The notes beneath the pieces were generated by a model. It made no database searches and was not told the DNA's origin. It worked only from the letters and a program-made list of their open reading frames with translations. A stretch of DNA of 64,000 nucleotides, taken from Streptomyces sp. CC228A (GTDB lineage Bacteria; Actinomycetota; Actinomycetes; Streptomycetales; Streptomycetaceae). The DNA is taken from contig NZ_JAJPUI010000014.1 in the NCBI RefSeq assembly GCF_021390935.1, forward strand, positions 1 through 64,000, read 5' to 3'. Each line of letters opens with the position of its first letter. Position 1 is the first letter of the stretch. A program made the position numbers and the translations under genes. This document shows, in pieces, positions 9,542 through 18,708 of this stretch.

Positions 9542-11040
9542 TCAGTACGCTCCGCGGCCGTCGACGACGGCGCGGAGCGTACGGCTCATCACATCGAGAT
9601 CGCTGCTGAACGACCAGTTGTCGACGTAGTGCAGATCGAGCTGGATCGTTTCGTCCCAGGACAGGTCGGACCGGCCGCTGACCTGCCACAGGCCGGTCAT
9701 GCCCGGCTTCACCCGCAGCCGGCGCAGGGCGGCCGCGTCATAGCCGGCGACCTCGTCCGGCAGCGGCGGGCGCGGACCCACCAGGGACATGTCACCGAGC
9801 ACCACGTTGACGAGCTGCGGCAGCTCGTCCAGGGACGTCCGGCGCAGGAACCGGCCGACGCGGGTGACCCGCGGGTCGCGCCGCATCTTGAACATCAGCC
9901 CGTCGTTCTCGTTGTGCGAGGCCAGCTCCGCCTTCAGCTTGTCGGCGTCGAGGACCATGGTGCGGAACTTCCACATGGTGAACGGCCGCTGGTCCCGCCC
10001 GACCCGCTGCTGCCGGTAGAACGCCGGTCCGCGCGAGTCCAGCCGTATCAGCACGGTCAGCAGCAGGAACACCGGCGACAGCAGCAGCAGCCCGGCCGCC
10101 GCGCCGCCCCGGTCCATGACGGCCTTCAGGAACGCGTGGACGCCACCGGCGCGCGGCCGCTCCACCCGCAGCACGGTGAGGCCCGCCACGGACGCGGCCG
10201 TCAGCCGCTTCGCGGAGGTCTCCACGAGGCCGGGCGCCAACGCGACCTCCAGGCCCTCGTCGTGCAGCGCCCAGCACAGCTCGCGCAGCCGGTCGCCGGT
10301 GAGCAGGGGGCCCGGTGCCAGCAGCACCACGTCGGCGCCGTGCCAGCGGGCGTAGCCCACGAGCCGCTCCCCGCGCCGCCCTGGCCCACGTCCAGGCGGT
10401 CGCCGTGCCCGAGCGCGACCGGTGCCATCGGGTCGCGGCCCTCCGGCGGGCCGTCGCCGACGACGACGGTGCCCACCACGGCGTAGGGGTGGTCGGTGCC
10501 GGAGGCCAGCCGCCGCACGGCGCCCTCCAGCGCGCCGGGCTCCCCGACGACGAGGACCCGGTCGACCGCCTCCGCCGCGCGCCGCACGGCCGTGAGGTGC
10601 CGGTGGACGGCCCGGCGGGCGATGAGGGTGCACACGAGCGCGGGCGTGAGCGCGAGCAGCGCCGCGTACGGCTGCGGGGTGCGGGCGGTGGCCACGCTGA
10701 GCACCGCCAGCACGGCGACGAGGATGAGCCAGTCGTGCAGCACCGGCAGGGCGCCGCGGGACTCGCCGAGTTCGAAGAGCCGGTAGCGGCGGCGCAGGGC
10801 CTGCACGCCCACCCACGCGGAGGCGGCCACGGCCGCGTACCGCACGGGGTGCGGCTGGTCGACCCGGCCGAACACCAGCAGCACCGAGGCGGCGGTGACG
10901 CCGGCGTCCACGGCGAGCAGCACCGGCAGGTACCAGCGCGGCTTCGCCAGGCGGCCGGCGGTCACCGGCTGCGTCCCCGCACCGGTGCGGGCACCGATGG
11001 GCCGTGCCGTGCGGAAGCCGTGCGTGTGAGTGTTTGCCAA
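9542..11040 (-). pseudogene. polyprenyl glycosylphosphotransferase (WbaP/PssY-type initiating enzyme), one frameshift
   Basis: The bacterial sugar transferase that moves a sugar-1-phosphate from a nucleotide sugar to undecaprenyl phosphate, starting repeat-unit synthesis at the membrane. The N-terminal frame (from TTG 11040) has four hydrophobic helices and a CoA-binding-like soluble domain (RVLVVGEPGALEGAVRRLAS). It breaks near 10,366. The second frame continues ERLVGYARWHGADVV to the stop at 9542 and holds the catalytic domain: SPVFLLLTVLIRLDSRGP, QQRVGRDQRPFTMWKFRTM, RVGRFLRRTSLDELPQL, GDMSLVGPRPPLPDEV and GLWQVSGRSD. Adding one G in the GGGG run at 10,366-10,369 restores one frame of about 499 residues. 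The TTG start is the only candidate placing the first helix correctly and is uncertain. Confidence 0.88.
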
Positions 11041-11277
11041 GATTGTCAGCCCCCCCAGGCCAGGAAAAGAGACCGCCGCTCAGGACGCGGCTCCGGTACT
11101 CACATTTCCTTCACGGGAGGGCACACTACGGCACACGACCGCCCCGCAGAACACGTTCTCGTGTAAGGCTCCGTATACACAACGTTTCCGGACACCTCGT
11201 CGCGGAGGGCGCTCATACGCGGCGCGTACCGCGAGTACGCAGGTGGCCGTGGGGTGTTCGAAAAGCGGCGGCGGCTG

Positions 11278-11907
11278 CTACGCGGGGGCGGCCAGCTCGG
11301 CCCAGACCGTCTTGCCGGGGGCGTCGGTGGCGCGGATCACACCCCAGTCCAGGCAGAGCCGCTGGACGATGAACATGCCGTGGCCACCGGGCCGGCCCGC
11401 CCGGTGGGGGGTGCGGGGCGCCGGCTGGCCGGCCCCGTGGTCCGCGACCTCCAGCCGCAGCACGCGGCCGCCGCGGACGACCCGCAGCTCCTCGGGGCCC
11501 TCGGCATGCAGGCAGGCGTTGGTGACCAGCTCGGAGACCACGAGCAGGACGTCCTCGGCGGCGGCCCGGCGCTCGGCCGTCGCGGCGGGCAGCCAGCCCC
11601 AGTCGTAGAGCGCCTGCCGGGTGAAGTCCCTGGCGAGCGGGACGACGCCGCTGGCCCCGTCGAGCGCGAGCGAGCGCGTCTCGGGGGCGGCGCCGGAGCC
11701 GGGGGCGTCCGGGGCGGGAGCCGTACGGTCGTCCGCGGCCGGACCGGGACGCGCGGTGCCGGCGCGGCCCGCGCGGGCACCCGCGTCCGGGCCCGCCGGG
11801 GCGCCGGAGGGCATGCCGGAAGGTGTCCCGCGCCGCGAGGACGGAGCACCGGAGCCGCCCGGCCGCGGGCCGAGTCCGCTCGGCGGTTGCTGCTGCGCCG
11901 CACCCAT
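11278..11907 (-). CDS. RsbW-like ATP-binding regulator (anti-sigma kinase family)
   Basis: A 209-residue HATPase_c protein. The first 80 residues are Pro/Ala/Gly-rich and probably disordered. The GHKL domain (about 85-209) has an N-box LLVVSELVTNACLHA, G1 box EVADHGAGQP and G2 box GGHGMFIVQRL, which bind ATP. SpoIIAB/RsbW-type proteins hold a sigma factor and phosphorylate an STAS antagonist. An STAS gene (12,073) and a SigB-family sigma gene (12,679) are adjacent, so a partner-switching trio is likely. Start ATG 11907 is preceded by GAGGTGA. The G1 region looks intact for nucleotide binding. Confidence 0.85.
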   Translation of the reverse strand: MGAAQQQPPSGLGPRPGGSGAPSSRRGTPSGMPSGAPAGPDAGARAGRAGTARPGPAADDRTAPAPDAPGSGAAPETRSLALDGASGVVPLARDFTRQALYDWGWLPAATAERRAAAEDVLLVVSELVTNACLHAEGPEELRVVRGGRVLRLEVADHGAGQPAPRTPHRAGRPGGHGMFIVQRLCLDWGVIRATDAPGKTVWAELAAPA

Positions 11908-12072
11908 CAGCGCGTCACCTCACCGATTCACCAGGTCGCCGCCGTCGTCGACGTCGACATCGTTTAACAGAGAGTGTGAACCCTCGGTGGAGCACCGGGG
12001 GTCCTTCCGTGTCCTTCGGCGTGCTTCTGCCCGACCGTTTCCGGGCGACACCCACCAGATGGGTCGACCGCG

Positions 12073-12441
12073 CTACAGAGTGAGCGCGGCCTCCAGTGAG
12101 GGGTGCACGGTGAAGACCGCCTCGGCGCCGGTGATCTCGAAGACCCGGGCCACCGCGGGGCGCATCGCGGCGAGGTGCACGCCGCCGCCTCCCGCCTCGG
12201 CTTTCAGCCGGGCACCGAGCAGCACGTTGAGGCCGGTGGAGTCCAGGAAGGCGAGCTGTGAGCAGTCGACCACGAGGCGTGTGCAGCCGCGGGCGAGTGC
12301 GGCGTCGAGGGGCTCGCGCAGGAGGTCCGCCGTGTGGTGATCGAGCTCACCCACCGGCGTGAGGATCTCGCTGGGGCCCTCCGTGCGAACCCCGACGCTG
12401 AGTCGGCCCTGATGTGCGCTGCCGACCGTCTCGCGGCCCAT
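12073..12441 (-). CDS. STAS-domain anti-sigma factor antagonist
   Basis: A 122-residue single STAS domain of the SpoIIAA/RsbV type. The phosphorylatable serine is in VVDCSQLAFLDSTGLNVLL, in the conserved D-S-T-G-L context at about residue 68. Unphosphorylated, such proteins free a sigma factor from its ATP-binding anti-sigma. It lies 165 bases upstream of the RsbW-like gene on the same strand and is divergent from the sigma gene. The start ATG follows GAGGGGCGGA. Confidence 0.9.
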   Translation of the reverse strand: MGRETVGSAHQGRLSVGVRTEGPSEILTPVGELDHHTADLLREPLDAALARGCTRLVVDCSQLAFLDSTGLNVLLGARLKAEAGGGGVHLAAMRPAVARVFEITGAEAVFTVHPSLEAALTL

Positions 12442-12499
12442 TCCGCCCCTCTTCGCCGATCCGTTCGGGTCGGGTGAACCCTACGCCGAATCCGGACCG

Positions 12500-12535
12500 G
12501 TCGGTAGTCGAAGCCCCCCGCAAAGGGTATATACG
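12500..12535 (+). promoter_or_regulatory. possible SigB-type promoter of the sigma gene
   Basis: GGGTAT at 12,525-12,530 matches the -10 element used by Streptomyces SigB/SigF-family holoenzymes (consensus GGGTAY), about 150 bases before the sigma start. No clear GTTT -35 was found at 14-16 bases, so autoregulation is only suggested. Confidence 0.3.
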
Positions 12536-12678
12536 GCATGAACGACACTTGCATCGGTCCGTGGAAACCCGGTAGGGCTAGTAGGGCACACCCGACACGG
12601 CCGGCTTGGAGGCGCCGCACACCGCAGGCACACGCAATGGGCTTCGGCGGCCATATGCCGACAACCATGGAGGACACC

Positions 12679-13596
12679 ATGTCACCCCGGCTCGACGAAA
12701 CGCGTACCCACGACGCGCCGTCGGCAACTCCTTCCCACCCGTTCCACTCCGACACCGACCCCGCGTCCCCGTCCGGCACCGACCTCGGCGCCGAACTGGG
12801 ACTTCCGGAGATCCCCCCGTACGACGAGGTGGACCCGCTCGACGCGCGAGCCCTGTCCAAGACCCTCTTCGCCCGGCTGGAGAGCCTCGAAGAGGGCACG
12901 CACGAGTACGCCTACGTGCGCAACACGCTCGTCGAGCTGAACCTCGCCCTCGTCAAGTTCGCCGCCTCCCGCTTCCGCTCGCGCAGCGAGCCGATGGAGG
13001 ACATCGTCCAGGTCGGCACCATCGGCCTGATCAAGGCGATCGACCGGTTCGAGCTGAGCCGCGAGGTCGAGTTCCCGACCTTCGCCATGCCGACGATCAT
13101 CGGCGAGATCAAGCGCTTCTTCCGCGACACGTCGTGGTCCGTGCGCGTGCCGCGCCGGCTCCAGGAGCTCCGCCTGGACCTGGCCAAGGCGGGCGACGAG
13201 CTGGCCCAGCAGCTGGACCGCTCCCCGACCGTGGCGGAACTGGCCGAGAAGCTCGGCATCAGCCAGGACGAGGTCGTCGAGGGCATGGCCGCGAGCAACG
13301 CCTACACCGCGAGCTCCCTCGACGCACAGCCGGAGGAGGACGACTCCGAGGGCGCGCTGGCCGACCGGATCGGGTACGAGGACCACGGTCTGGAAGGCAT
13401 CGAGTACATCGAGTCGCTCAAGCCGCTGATCGCCTCGCTGCCGCCCCGCGACCGGCGGATCCTGTCACTGCGCTTCGTGGCCGGCCTGACCCAGTCGGAG
13501 ATCGGCGAGGAGCTCGGCATCTCCCAGATGCACGTGTCCCGCCTGCTCTCCCGCACGCTCGCGAAGCTGAGAAAGGGCCTCACCCTGGAGCAGTGA
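12679..13596 (+). CDS. RNA polymerase sigma factor, SigB/SigF family
   Basis: A 305-residue sigma-70 group 3 factor. Region 2 is seen as NTLVELNLALVKFAASRF and EDIVQVGTIGLIKAIDRFE with FPTFAMPTIIGEIKRFFRD; region 3 as RRLQELRLDLAKAGDEL with LDRSPTVAELAEKLGIS; region 4 helix-turn-helix as LTQSEIGEELGISQMHVSRL. I start at 12,679, where GGAGG lies 6 bases upstream; four in-frame upstream codons (12,538 to 12,667) lack sites. This family usually controls stress or spore-stage genes and is held by RsbW-type anti-sigma factors, as encoded next door. From memory the arrangement resembles the SigI set of S. coelicolor, which is unverified. Confidence 0.93.
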   Translation: MSPRLDETRTHDAPSATPSHPFHSDTDPASPSGTDLGAELGLPEIPPYDEVDPLDARALSKTLFARLESLEEGTHEYAYVRNTLVELNLALVKFAASRFRSRSEPMEDIVQVGTIGLIKAIDRFELSREVEFPTFAMPTIIGEIKRFFRDTSWSVRVPRRLQELRLDLAKAGDELAQQLDRSPTVAELAEKLGISQDEVVEGMAASNAYTASSLDAQPEEDDSEGALADRIGYEDHGLEGIEYIESLKPLIASLPPRDRRILSLRFVAGLTQSEIGEELGISQMHVSRLLSRTLAKLRKGLTLEQ

Positions 13597-13625
13597 CCCG
13601 CGGTCGCCCCTGACCGAGGAATCCC

Positions 13626-13691
13626 GGGGCCCCGCTCCCGGACACCCGGACGCCGTCACGGCGCACCACGGGGGTCCGGGAGCGGGGCCCC
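13626..13691 (+). terminator. terminator after the sigma gene
   Basis: Perfect 18-bp inverted repeat (arms 13,626-13,643 and 13,674-13,691) starting 29 bases after the stop. The 30-base loop contains a second small hairpin (GCCGTCACGGC). Confidence 0.75.
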
Positions 13692-13870
13692 CGGTCGTGC
13701 CGGAGGGACCCGTGAGGCCGCGTCGGGCGATCGGCGTCCGCGAGCGCGGCAGGCCTCGCCGCGGCGCGGGAATCCTCATGGACGGGCCGGGTGGGGCGGC
13801 GCACGGTCGGGCCCGCCCGCAGATCCTTCTCCCGGGCCGGGCAGGGTGCGGGGCCCGGTGCGCGAGGCCG

Positions 13871-13930
13871 GGCGGGGTGCCGGGGCCGGGTGCGGGGCGG
13901 GGCGGGGTGCCGGGGCCGGGTACGGGGCGG
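13871..13930. repeat. 30-bp tandem duplication
   Basis: Two 30-base G-rich copies (13,871-13,900 and 13,901-13,930) differing at one base, in the gap before the methyltransferase. The left flank contains further degenerate pieces. Confidence 0.85.
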
Positions 13931-13984
13931 GGCCGTCGTCCCCTGCTTCGGCGGCCGGTCCCGGCGGGGCCGTACGGTCGCCGT

Positions 13985-14823
13985 ATGACAGCCACACCGC
14001 CCTCCGAGGCCTTCCTCCGCTCCTTCCACGCCGCCAGGCCCGCCGTGACCGCCGAGGCGTTCGGCGGTGCGCGCGGGCCTGACGGGCGCTCGGGCTACGA
14101 GATGCTGCGGGACCTCGCGGCCGGGAGCCGCTCCGGGCTGGACCTCGGCTGCGGGGACGGGCTGCTGCTGGAGCTGCTCGCCGAGGCGCCGGGGGCGCGG
14201 CGGCTCGCCGGGGTGGACCTGTCCCCGGAGGCGCTCGCGCTGGCCCGGGCGCGCACGGCGGGCGCCTCCGCGGACGTCGTGCTGGCCGAGGCGCGGGCGC
14301 AGCGCCTCCCCTTCGCCGACGGCGTCTTCGACGCGTGCGTGTCACACATGGCGCTGATGCTCATGGACGACCTCGAGCGCGTCGCCGCGGAGGTGGCCCG
14401 GGTGCTGGCGCCCGGCGGTGTGCTGGCCTGCGTCGTGGGCGGCGGCGCGGTGGGCGGCGAGGCGTACGCGCTGTTCTCGCGGCTCGTGCGGGACGCCGTG
14501 GCCCGGCTGCCCGAGAGCGCCCGCATCCCCGCGCTGGGCGACCCTCGGGCCCGCAGCCGGGAGGGGCTGGTCGGGGTGCTGGAGGCGGCCGGGTTCGGGC
14601 CGGTCGGATGGGAGACCGTGCCCGTCGACCTGAGCGGCCCGCTGGAGGACGTGTGGGAGGCCCTGTCCGGGATCTACGACCTGGGGCCCATGGGGGCGGC
14701 GGACGTGGAGGCGCTGCGCGAGGCGTTCTTCGCGGCGGCCGCTGAGCTGCGGACGGGGGCGGGGGCCGTGCCCTGCGGGCTGCGGGTGCATGTGGTGACC
14801 GCGCGGCTCGCCGGGCGGGGTGA
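13985..14823 (+). CDS. class I SAM-dependent methyltransferase (3' frameshift suspected)
   Basis: About 280 residues with a class I fold: motif I is LDLGCGDGLLLELLAEAPG, then GVDLSPEALALARAR, DGVFDACVSHMALMLMDD (motif IV region) and RVLAPGGVLACVVGGG. The substrate is unknown. As written, the frame does not stop at the natural end but runs on to 17,185 through the opposite-strand gene. A TGA at 14,821 is in frame if one base is restored in the CCGGGCGGGG run just before it. A perfect terminator hairpin starts 8 bases later, so I end the gene there. Start ATG 13,985 follows a poor site (GTCGCCGT) and is chosen from domain alignment. Confidence 0.8.
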
Positions 14824-14828
14824 CCGCG

Positions 14829-14864
14829 CGGCGGGGCCGCGGTCGCGAGACCGCGGCCCCGCCG
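14829..14864. terminator. bidirectional terminator
   Basis: 16-bp inverted repeat (core arms 14,831-14,844 and 14,849-14,862) with the tetraloop GCGA, between the convergent methyltransferase and BNR-repeat genes. Confidence 0.85.
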
Positions 14865-15019
14865 GGGCGGATGCCGCCTCGGGCTTCGCGCCGGGCGGCG
14901 GCCCGGGGCGGCGCGTGCCGCCCGGACGGCCCGGCGGCTGGGGGCCGCCCGGTCGGGGCCGGCAGGGCTGTCCGTGCGGCGCCTGCCGGCGGGGGCGGGT
15001 CAGGTCGGGTGGGCGGTCG

Positions 15020-17345
15020 TCACCACGTCCTCAGTTCGTAGAAGCCCCGGCCGAACGTCGCTGCCACCAGGCGGTTGCGGGACGGGTCGTACTCGATGTC
15101 GTCGACCGGGACCCTGGGCATGCCGCGGCCCAGCCGGAACCAGTGGCCGCCGCCCGTGAACGACGTGAAGACCCCCTGGTCGGTTGCCGCGTACAGGATC
15201 CCGGCGCGGGCCGCCACCAGGTCGTTCACCGGTGCCTCCGGCAGGTTGCCCGACAGGTCGCGCCAGGTGCGGCCGCCGTCGGTGGAGCCGTACACGTGGG
15301 CCAGCGGCGAGCCGGAGCGGTACGCGGAGTGCGTGGTCCACACCCGGTCGGGGTCCTTCTCGTCGACCACCACGCGGGTGACCCAGGGGCGGCCCTCCGC
15401 CAGCTTCGTCCACGTCCCGCCGAGGTCGCGGGTCACCCACACCCGGCCGTCGTCCGTGCCCGCGTAGACGGTGCGGCCGTCCCCCGCCGGGGCGAGGGAG
15501 GTGATCGTGCCGTAGTTCGTGTAGACGGGGTCGTCGCCCGGCCCGCCGGACAGGTCGCCGCTGATGGCCTGCCAGGTCACACCGCCGTCGGTGGAGCGGT
15601 TCACGACCTCGGAGCCGTAGTAGAGGATCTTCGGGTCCCGGGGGTCGAAGACGACCGGGGTGAACCAGTTGCGCCGCTCGTACGTCGTGGCGTCCGCGAA
15701 GTACGTGAGGGTGTCGCCGCCGTCGGTGGAGCGGAAGCAGTTGCCGTACTGGTAGCAGGCGAAGACGTTGTCCTTGTCCCTGGGGTTGATCAGGTTCTCC
15801 TCCCCGTCGCCGCCCAGGTACTCGTCGAACCCGCCGTCCGGGGCTCCCCAGGAGCGCAGGCTGCCGTTGTCCTGGGAGCCGCCCGAGATCCGGGTGGGGT
15901 CCTGCGGGGTGATCGCCGCGCTGTAGAGCTGGGTGTACGGCTGGTGGCGCGACGCGACCCAGCCGCCGTCGCCGCGCGCGTCGGAGCGGTACACGCCGCC
16001 GTCGTTGCCGAGGTAGACGCGGCCCGGCCGGCGCGGGTCCCACACCATGGCGTGGTGGTCGACGTGGATGCTGGTGGCGTCCGCCGACCACGTGCGGCCC
16101 GCGTCCTTGGTGGTGAGGAGGGGGACGCCCGCGACGTGCACGTGGTCCGTGTCCGCCGGGTCGATCCACACCTTGCCGAACCACCAGCCGAAGCTGGACT
16201 GCGACGCCGTCAGTTCGGGGTCGTCGGGGGTGCGCGCCCAGGTGTCGCCGCCGTCGGTCGAGGAGTAGAAGCCCTCGAAGGGGCCGCTCGTCTGGTTGAC
16301 GAGGGCGTACAGGCGGTCACCGGCGACCGCGAGGCCGATGCGGCCCACGTCGGGGCCTCGGGCGGGCAGGCCGCCGCCGAGGCGCTGCCAGGTGCGGCCG
16401 TCGTCGGTCGAGCGGAAGACCCCGGAACCGACGCCGCCGTACGTGCGCAGGCTCGGCGTGCGCCGGTGGTCCCACAGCACCGCGTACAGCCGGTCGCCGT
16501 CGACGACGATCTCCGTGGCGCCGGTGAACCCGTTCTCGCCCGCGAGGATGCGCTCCCAACTGGCGCCGCCGTCCTCGGAGCGGTACACACCGCGGTCGCC
16601 GCCGGCGTTGTAGAGGGAGCCGGCCGCGGCGACGTAGATGCGGCGCGGGTCGGCCGGGTCGATGGTGATGGCGCTGATCGCACCGGAGTCGCGCAGCCCC
16701 AGCCGGGTCCAGTGCGCGCCGCCGTCGGTGCTGCGGTACAGGCCGGTGCCTTCGTACGTGATGCTGCCGCCGCCCGGGTTCGGCTCGCCGGTGCCGACGT
16801 ACAGCGTGCCGTCCGGGGCCGCGGCCACCGCGCCCATGGCCTGCGTGAGGTCGTCGGGCCAGACGGAGTGGAAGGTGTCGCCCGCGTCCGTGCTGCGCCA
16901 CAGGCCCCCGCTGGCGGCGGCCGCGTAGAGCGTGTCGGCACGCCGGGGGTCGAGGGCCAGGGAGACGATGCGGCCGCCGATGTTCGTCGGCCCGACGGAC
17001 TTCCAGCGCCCGCCGACCGCGGGGAGCCGGGCGGCCTCCGCGGCGGCCCGGTCGTACGCGTGGCGGGGCAGCGCCTGGCCGGGGAGCGTCTTCTGGACAT
17101 AGCGGTACTCGGCGGGCGCCGACGGGCCGCGGACGGGCCGGTAGACGTCCTCCGGCGGGACGTCCGCAGCAGCGGCGGCCGGTAAGGACCCCGCTCCGCG
17201 CGGCGCCCCTCGGCTGCGGCCCCGGCGGCCGGCGGCGATCCGGCGGCGGCGGCGCCGCGGTGACCGGTGGCGCCGCGGTCAGCGCCGCTCCGGCGACCGC
17301 GGCGAGCAGCCACGGAAGCAGACGTCTGCGCGTCGGTCTGCGCAT
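15020..17345 (-). pseudogene. secreted BNR/sortilin-like repeat protein, frameshift near N-terminus
   Basis: An exported beta-propeller protein of about 775 residues. The start ATG 17,345 (site GGGGAGGG) opens a Sec signal peptide: RRPTRRRLLPWLLAAVAGA. The mature part is in another frame from about 17,180 to the stop at 15,020. It holds many 'RSTDGGxTW'-type Asp-box blades (YRSTDGGAHWTRLG, YRSEDGGASWERI, FRSTDDGRTWQRL, NRSTDGGVTWQAIS) separated by IDPADPRRIYVAAAG-like strands. This family includes VPS10/sortilin-like and xyloglucanase-like proteins, but no catalytic Asp pair could be confirmed. The frame change between 17,150 and 17,330 needs one base removed or two added, unlike the other breaks here. 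A TTA codon (17,182-17,184) would be in frame if the junction lies upstream of it. Confidence 0.78.
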
Positions 17346-17428
17346 GGACAACCCTCCCCATCGTCATGCCCGTTTCAAACGGGAACGACGGTACGGGTGG
17401 GGAGGGGCGAGCAGAAGAGCGCGTGTCA

Positions 17429-17665
17429 GCCGCTGCCGGCTGTTGTCGGCGGCTTGTCGGCGGCTGTCCGCGGCTGTCGGCGGCTGTCGGCGGCTGTCGG
17501 CCGTTGTCGCTCTGGGCGGCTCTCGGCCGTTGTCAGCCGTTGTCGGCCGTTGTCGGCCGTTGTCGGCCGTTGTCGCTCTCGGCGGCTCTCGGCGGCTCTC
17601 GCTTTCGGCGGCTCTCAGCCGCTGCCAGCGGCTGTCGGCTGCTGTCGACCGCTGTGGGCCGCTGC
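17429..17665. repeat. degenerate 10-bp minisatellite
   Basis: More than 20 tandem decamers built on variants of GCCGTTGTCG, GGCGGCTGTC and GGCGGCTCTC fill the gap upstream of the BNR gene. The most regular block is around 17,525-17,575. No gene is supported here; frames in both strands encode low-complexity Arg/Ser/Ala peptides. Confidence 0.85.
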
Positions 17666-17766
17666 CCGGGAGGGGCGGACACGCCATGGCGCCGCCGGCT
17701 CGCGAGGGCGGGCCGGCGGTCGGTGCCGGGAGGTCGGGTGGTGTCGGGTGCGTCCGGCGGGTGGTG

Positions 17767-17814
17767 TCGGGGTGGGTACCGGGGGCTGCGTCGGGGTGGG
17801 TACCGGGGGCTGCG
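17767..17814. repeat. 24-bp direct repeat, two exact copies
   Basis: Two identical adjacent 24-base units (17,767-17,790 and 17,791-17,814), each with GGTGGGTACCGGGG. They lie between the decamer array and the small membrane-protein gene. Confidence 0.9.
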
Positions 17815-17892
17815 GGCTGCGCCGTTTGTCGTGCCGGACGCCGGACCTGCGCAGTGGGCACCCGCCCCCGCCGGGCCGCGCGCGGTGCCGTG

Positions 17893-18156
17893 TCAGGCGG
17901 CCTGGTGGCGGCTGCCGGGGAACTGGGTGACCTCCGCGGCGGCCTCGTCGCGCTCGTAGTTGGCGAGCGCGAGCCCCAGGGCGAAGAACGTGGGAGCCCA
18001 CTCGCCGACGAAGATGCCCCACCTGTCGGCCCGCTCAAGGTCCTCGCGCCGGTTGGAGGTCAGCCAGGACACCAGCGACAGGCCGATGGACCCGGCGGCG
18101 GCGAGGTAGGCGTGCTCGCTCCGGACGCCGGCGTCGTGCAGCTTCTTCACGAACAT
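17893..18156 (-). CDS. small conserved-type membrane protein, unknown function
   Basis: An 87-residue protein with a start ATG preceded by GGAGG. Two hydrophobic stretches are visible (about 19-34, YLAAAGSIGLSLVSWL, and about 47-65, WGIFVGEWAPTFFALGLAL), separated by a charged loop with NRREDLERADR and followed by an acidic tail. This fits a two-helix membrane protein with both ends on one face. The strong ribosome site, normal codon bias and lack of overlap with another gene support a real gene. I do not recognise a named family. It is divergent from the next small gene. Confidence 0.7.
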   Translation of the reverse strand: MFVKKLHDAGVRSEHAYLAAAGSIGLSLVSWLTSNRREDLERADRWGIFVGEWAPTFFALGLALANYERDEAAAEVTQFPGSRHQAA

Positions 18157-18389
18157 GGGTGCCTCCTGGGATCAGTACGACTCGTGCCGGATTGCCTTCA
18201 CGAGGTGTTCGGGTTCCACACCGAGGACGGATGCGAACAAAAAACTGCGAATCGGTCTTTTCATCACCCGAGTGCGCTCCGGGCGGCAGCGCACCGGTTC
18301 GACGCACGAACGCTGCGGGCTGCGCGCCCGCCGCTCCCGGGCCATCGTGGAGCCATCGGCAACGACTCAGCCGCGGGAGAGGAGGAGTC

Positions 18390-18569
18390 ATGTCCGTCCC
18401 GTTCGTTCCGCCGCAGGAGACCCCGCCCGTCGAGGGTTCCACCTCGTCGGCCCACACCGAGCCGCCCGACCGGGGGGTGTGGGAGCACCCCTGGCTGCTG
18501 ATGGCGCTGGTCCTCGTCGGCAGCGTCGCCTTCGCCGGCTTCTTCGCCGCGCGCATCGCCGGGTTCTGA
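18390..18569 (+). CDS. small single-pass membrane protein, DUF6480-like
   Basis: 59 residues from an ATG with GGAGGAG directly upstream. The N-terminal half is Pro/Ser/Glu-rich (PPQETPPVEGSTSSAHTEPP) and the C-terminal half is one membrane helix (WLLMALVLVGSVAFAGFFAA). The 'ETPPxEGSTS' stretch followed by a terminal helix resembles DUF6480 proteins of Streptomyces as I remember them. Function is unknown. Confidence 0.65.
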   Translation: MSVPFVPPQETPPVEGSTSSAHTEPPDRGVWEHPWLLMALVLVGSVAFAGFFAARIAGF

Positions 18570-18708
18570 GCCCCGGACCCGCCTCCGTACGCCTCCGCCC
18601 CTGTCCCCCCTGCCCCTGTCCGCCCCCGCCGGAGCCCGTGGGCCGTCCGTACGGCGCGGCCGCCCCGCGGGCCCTCCGGCTGTCGGCCGCGCGGAGCATA
18701 CTGGCGTC

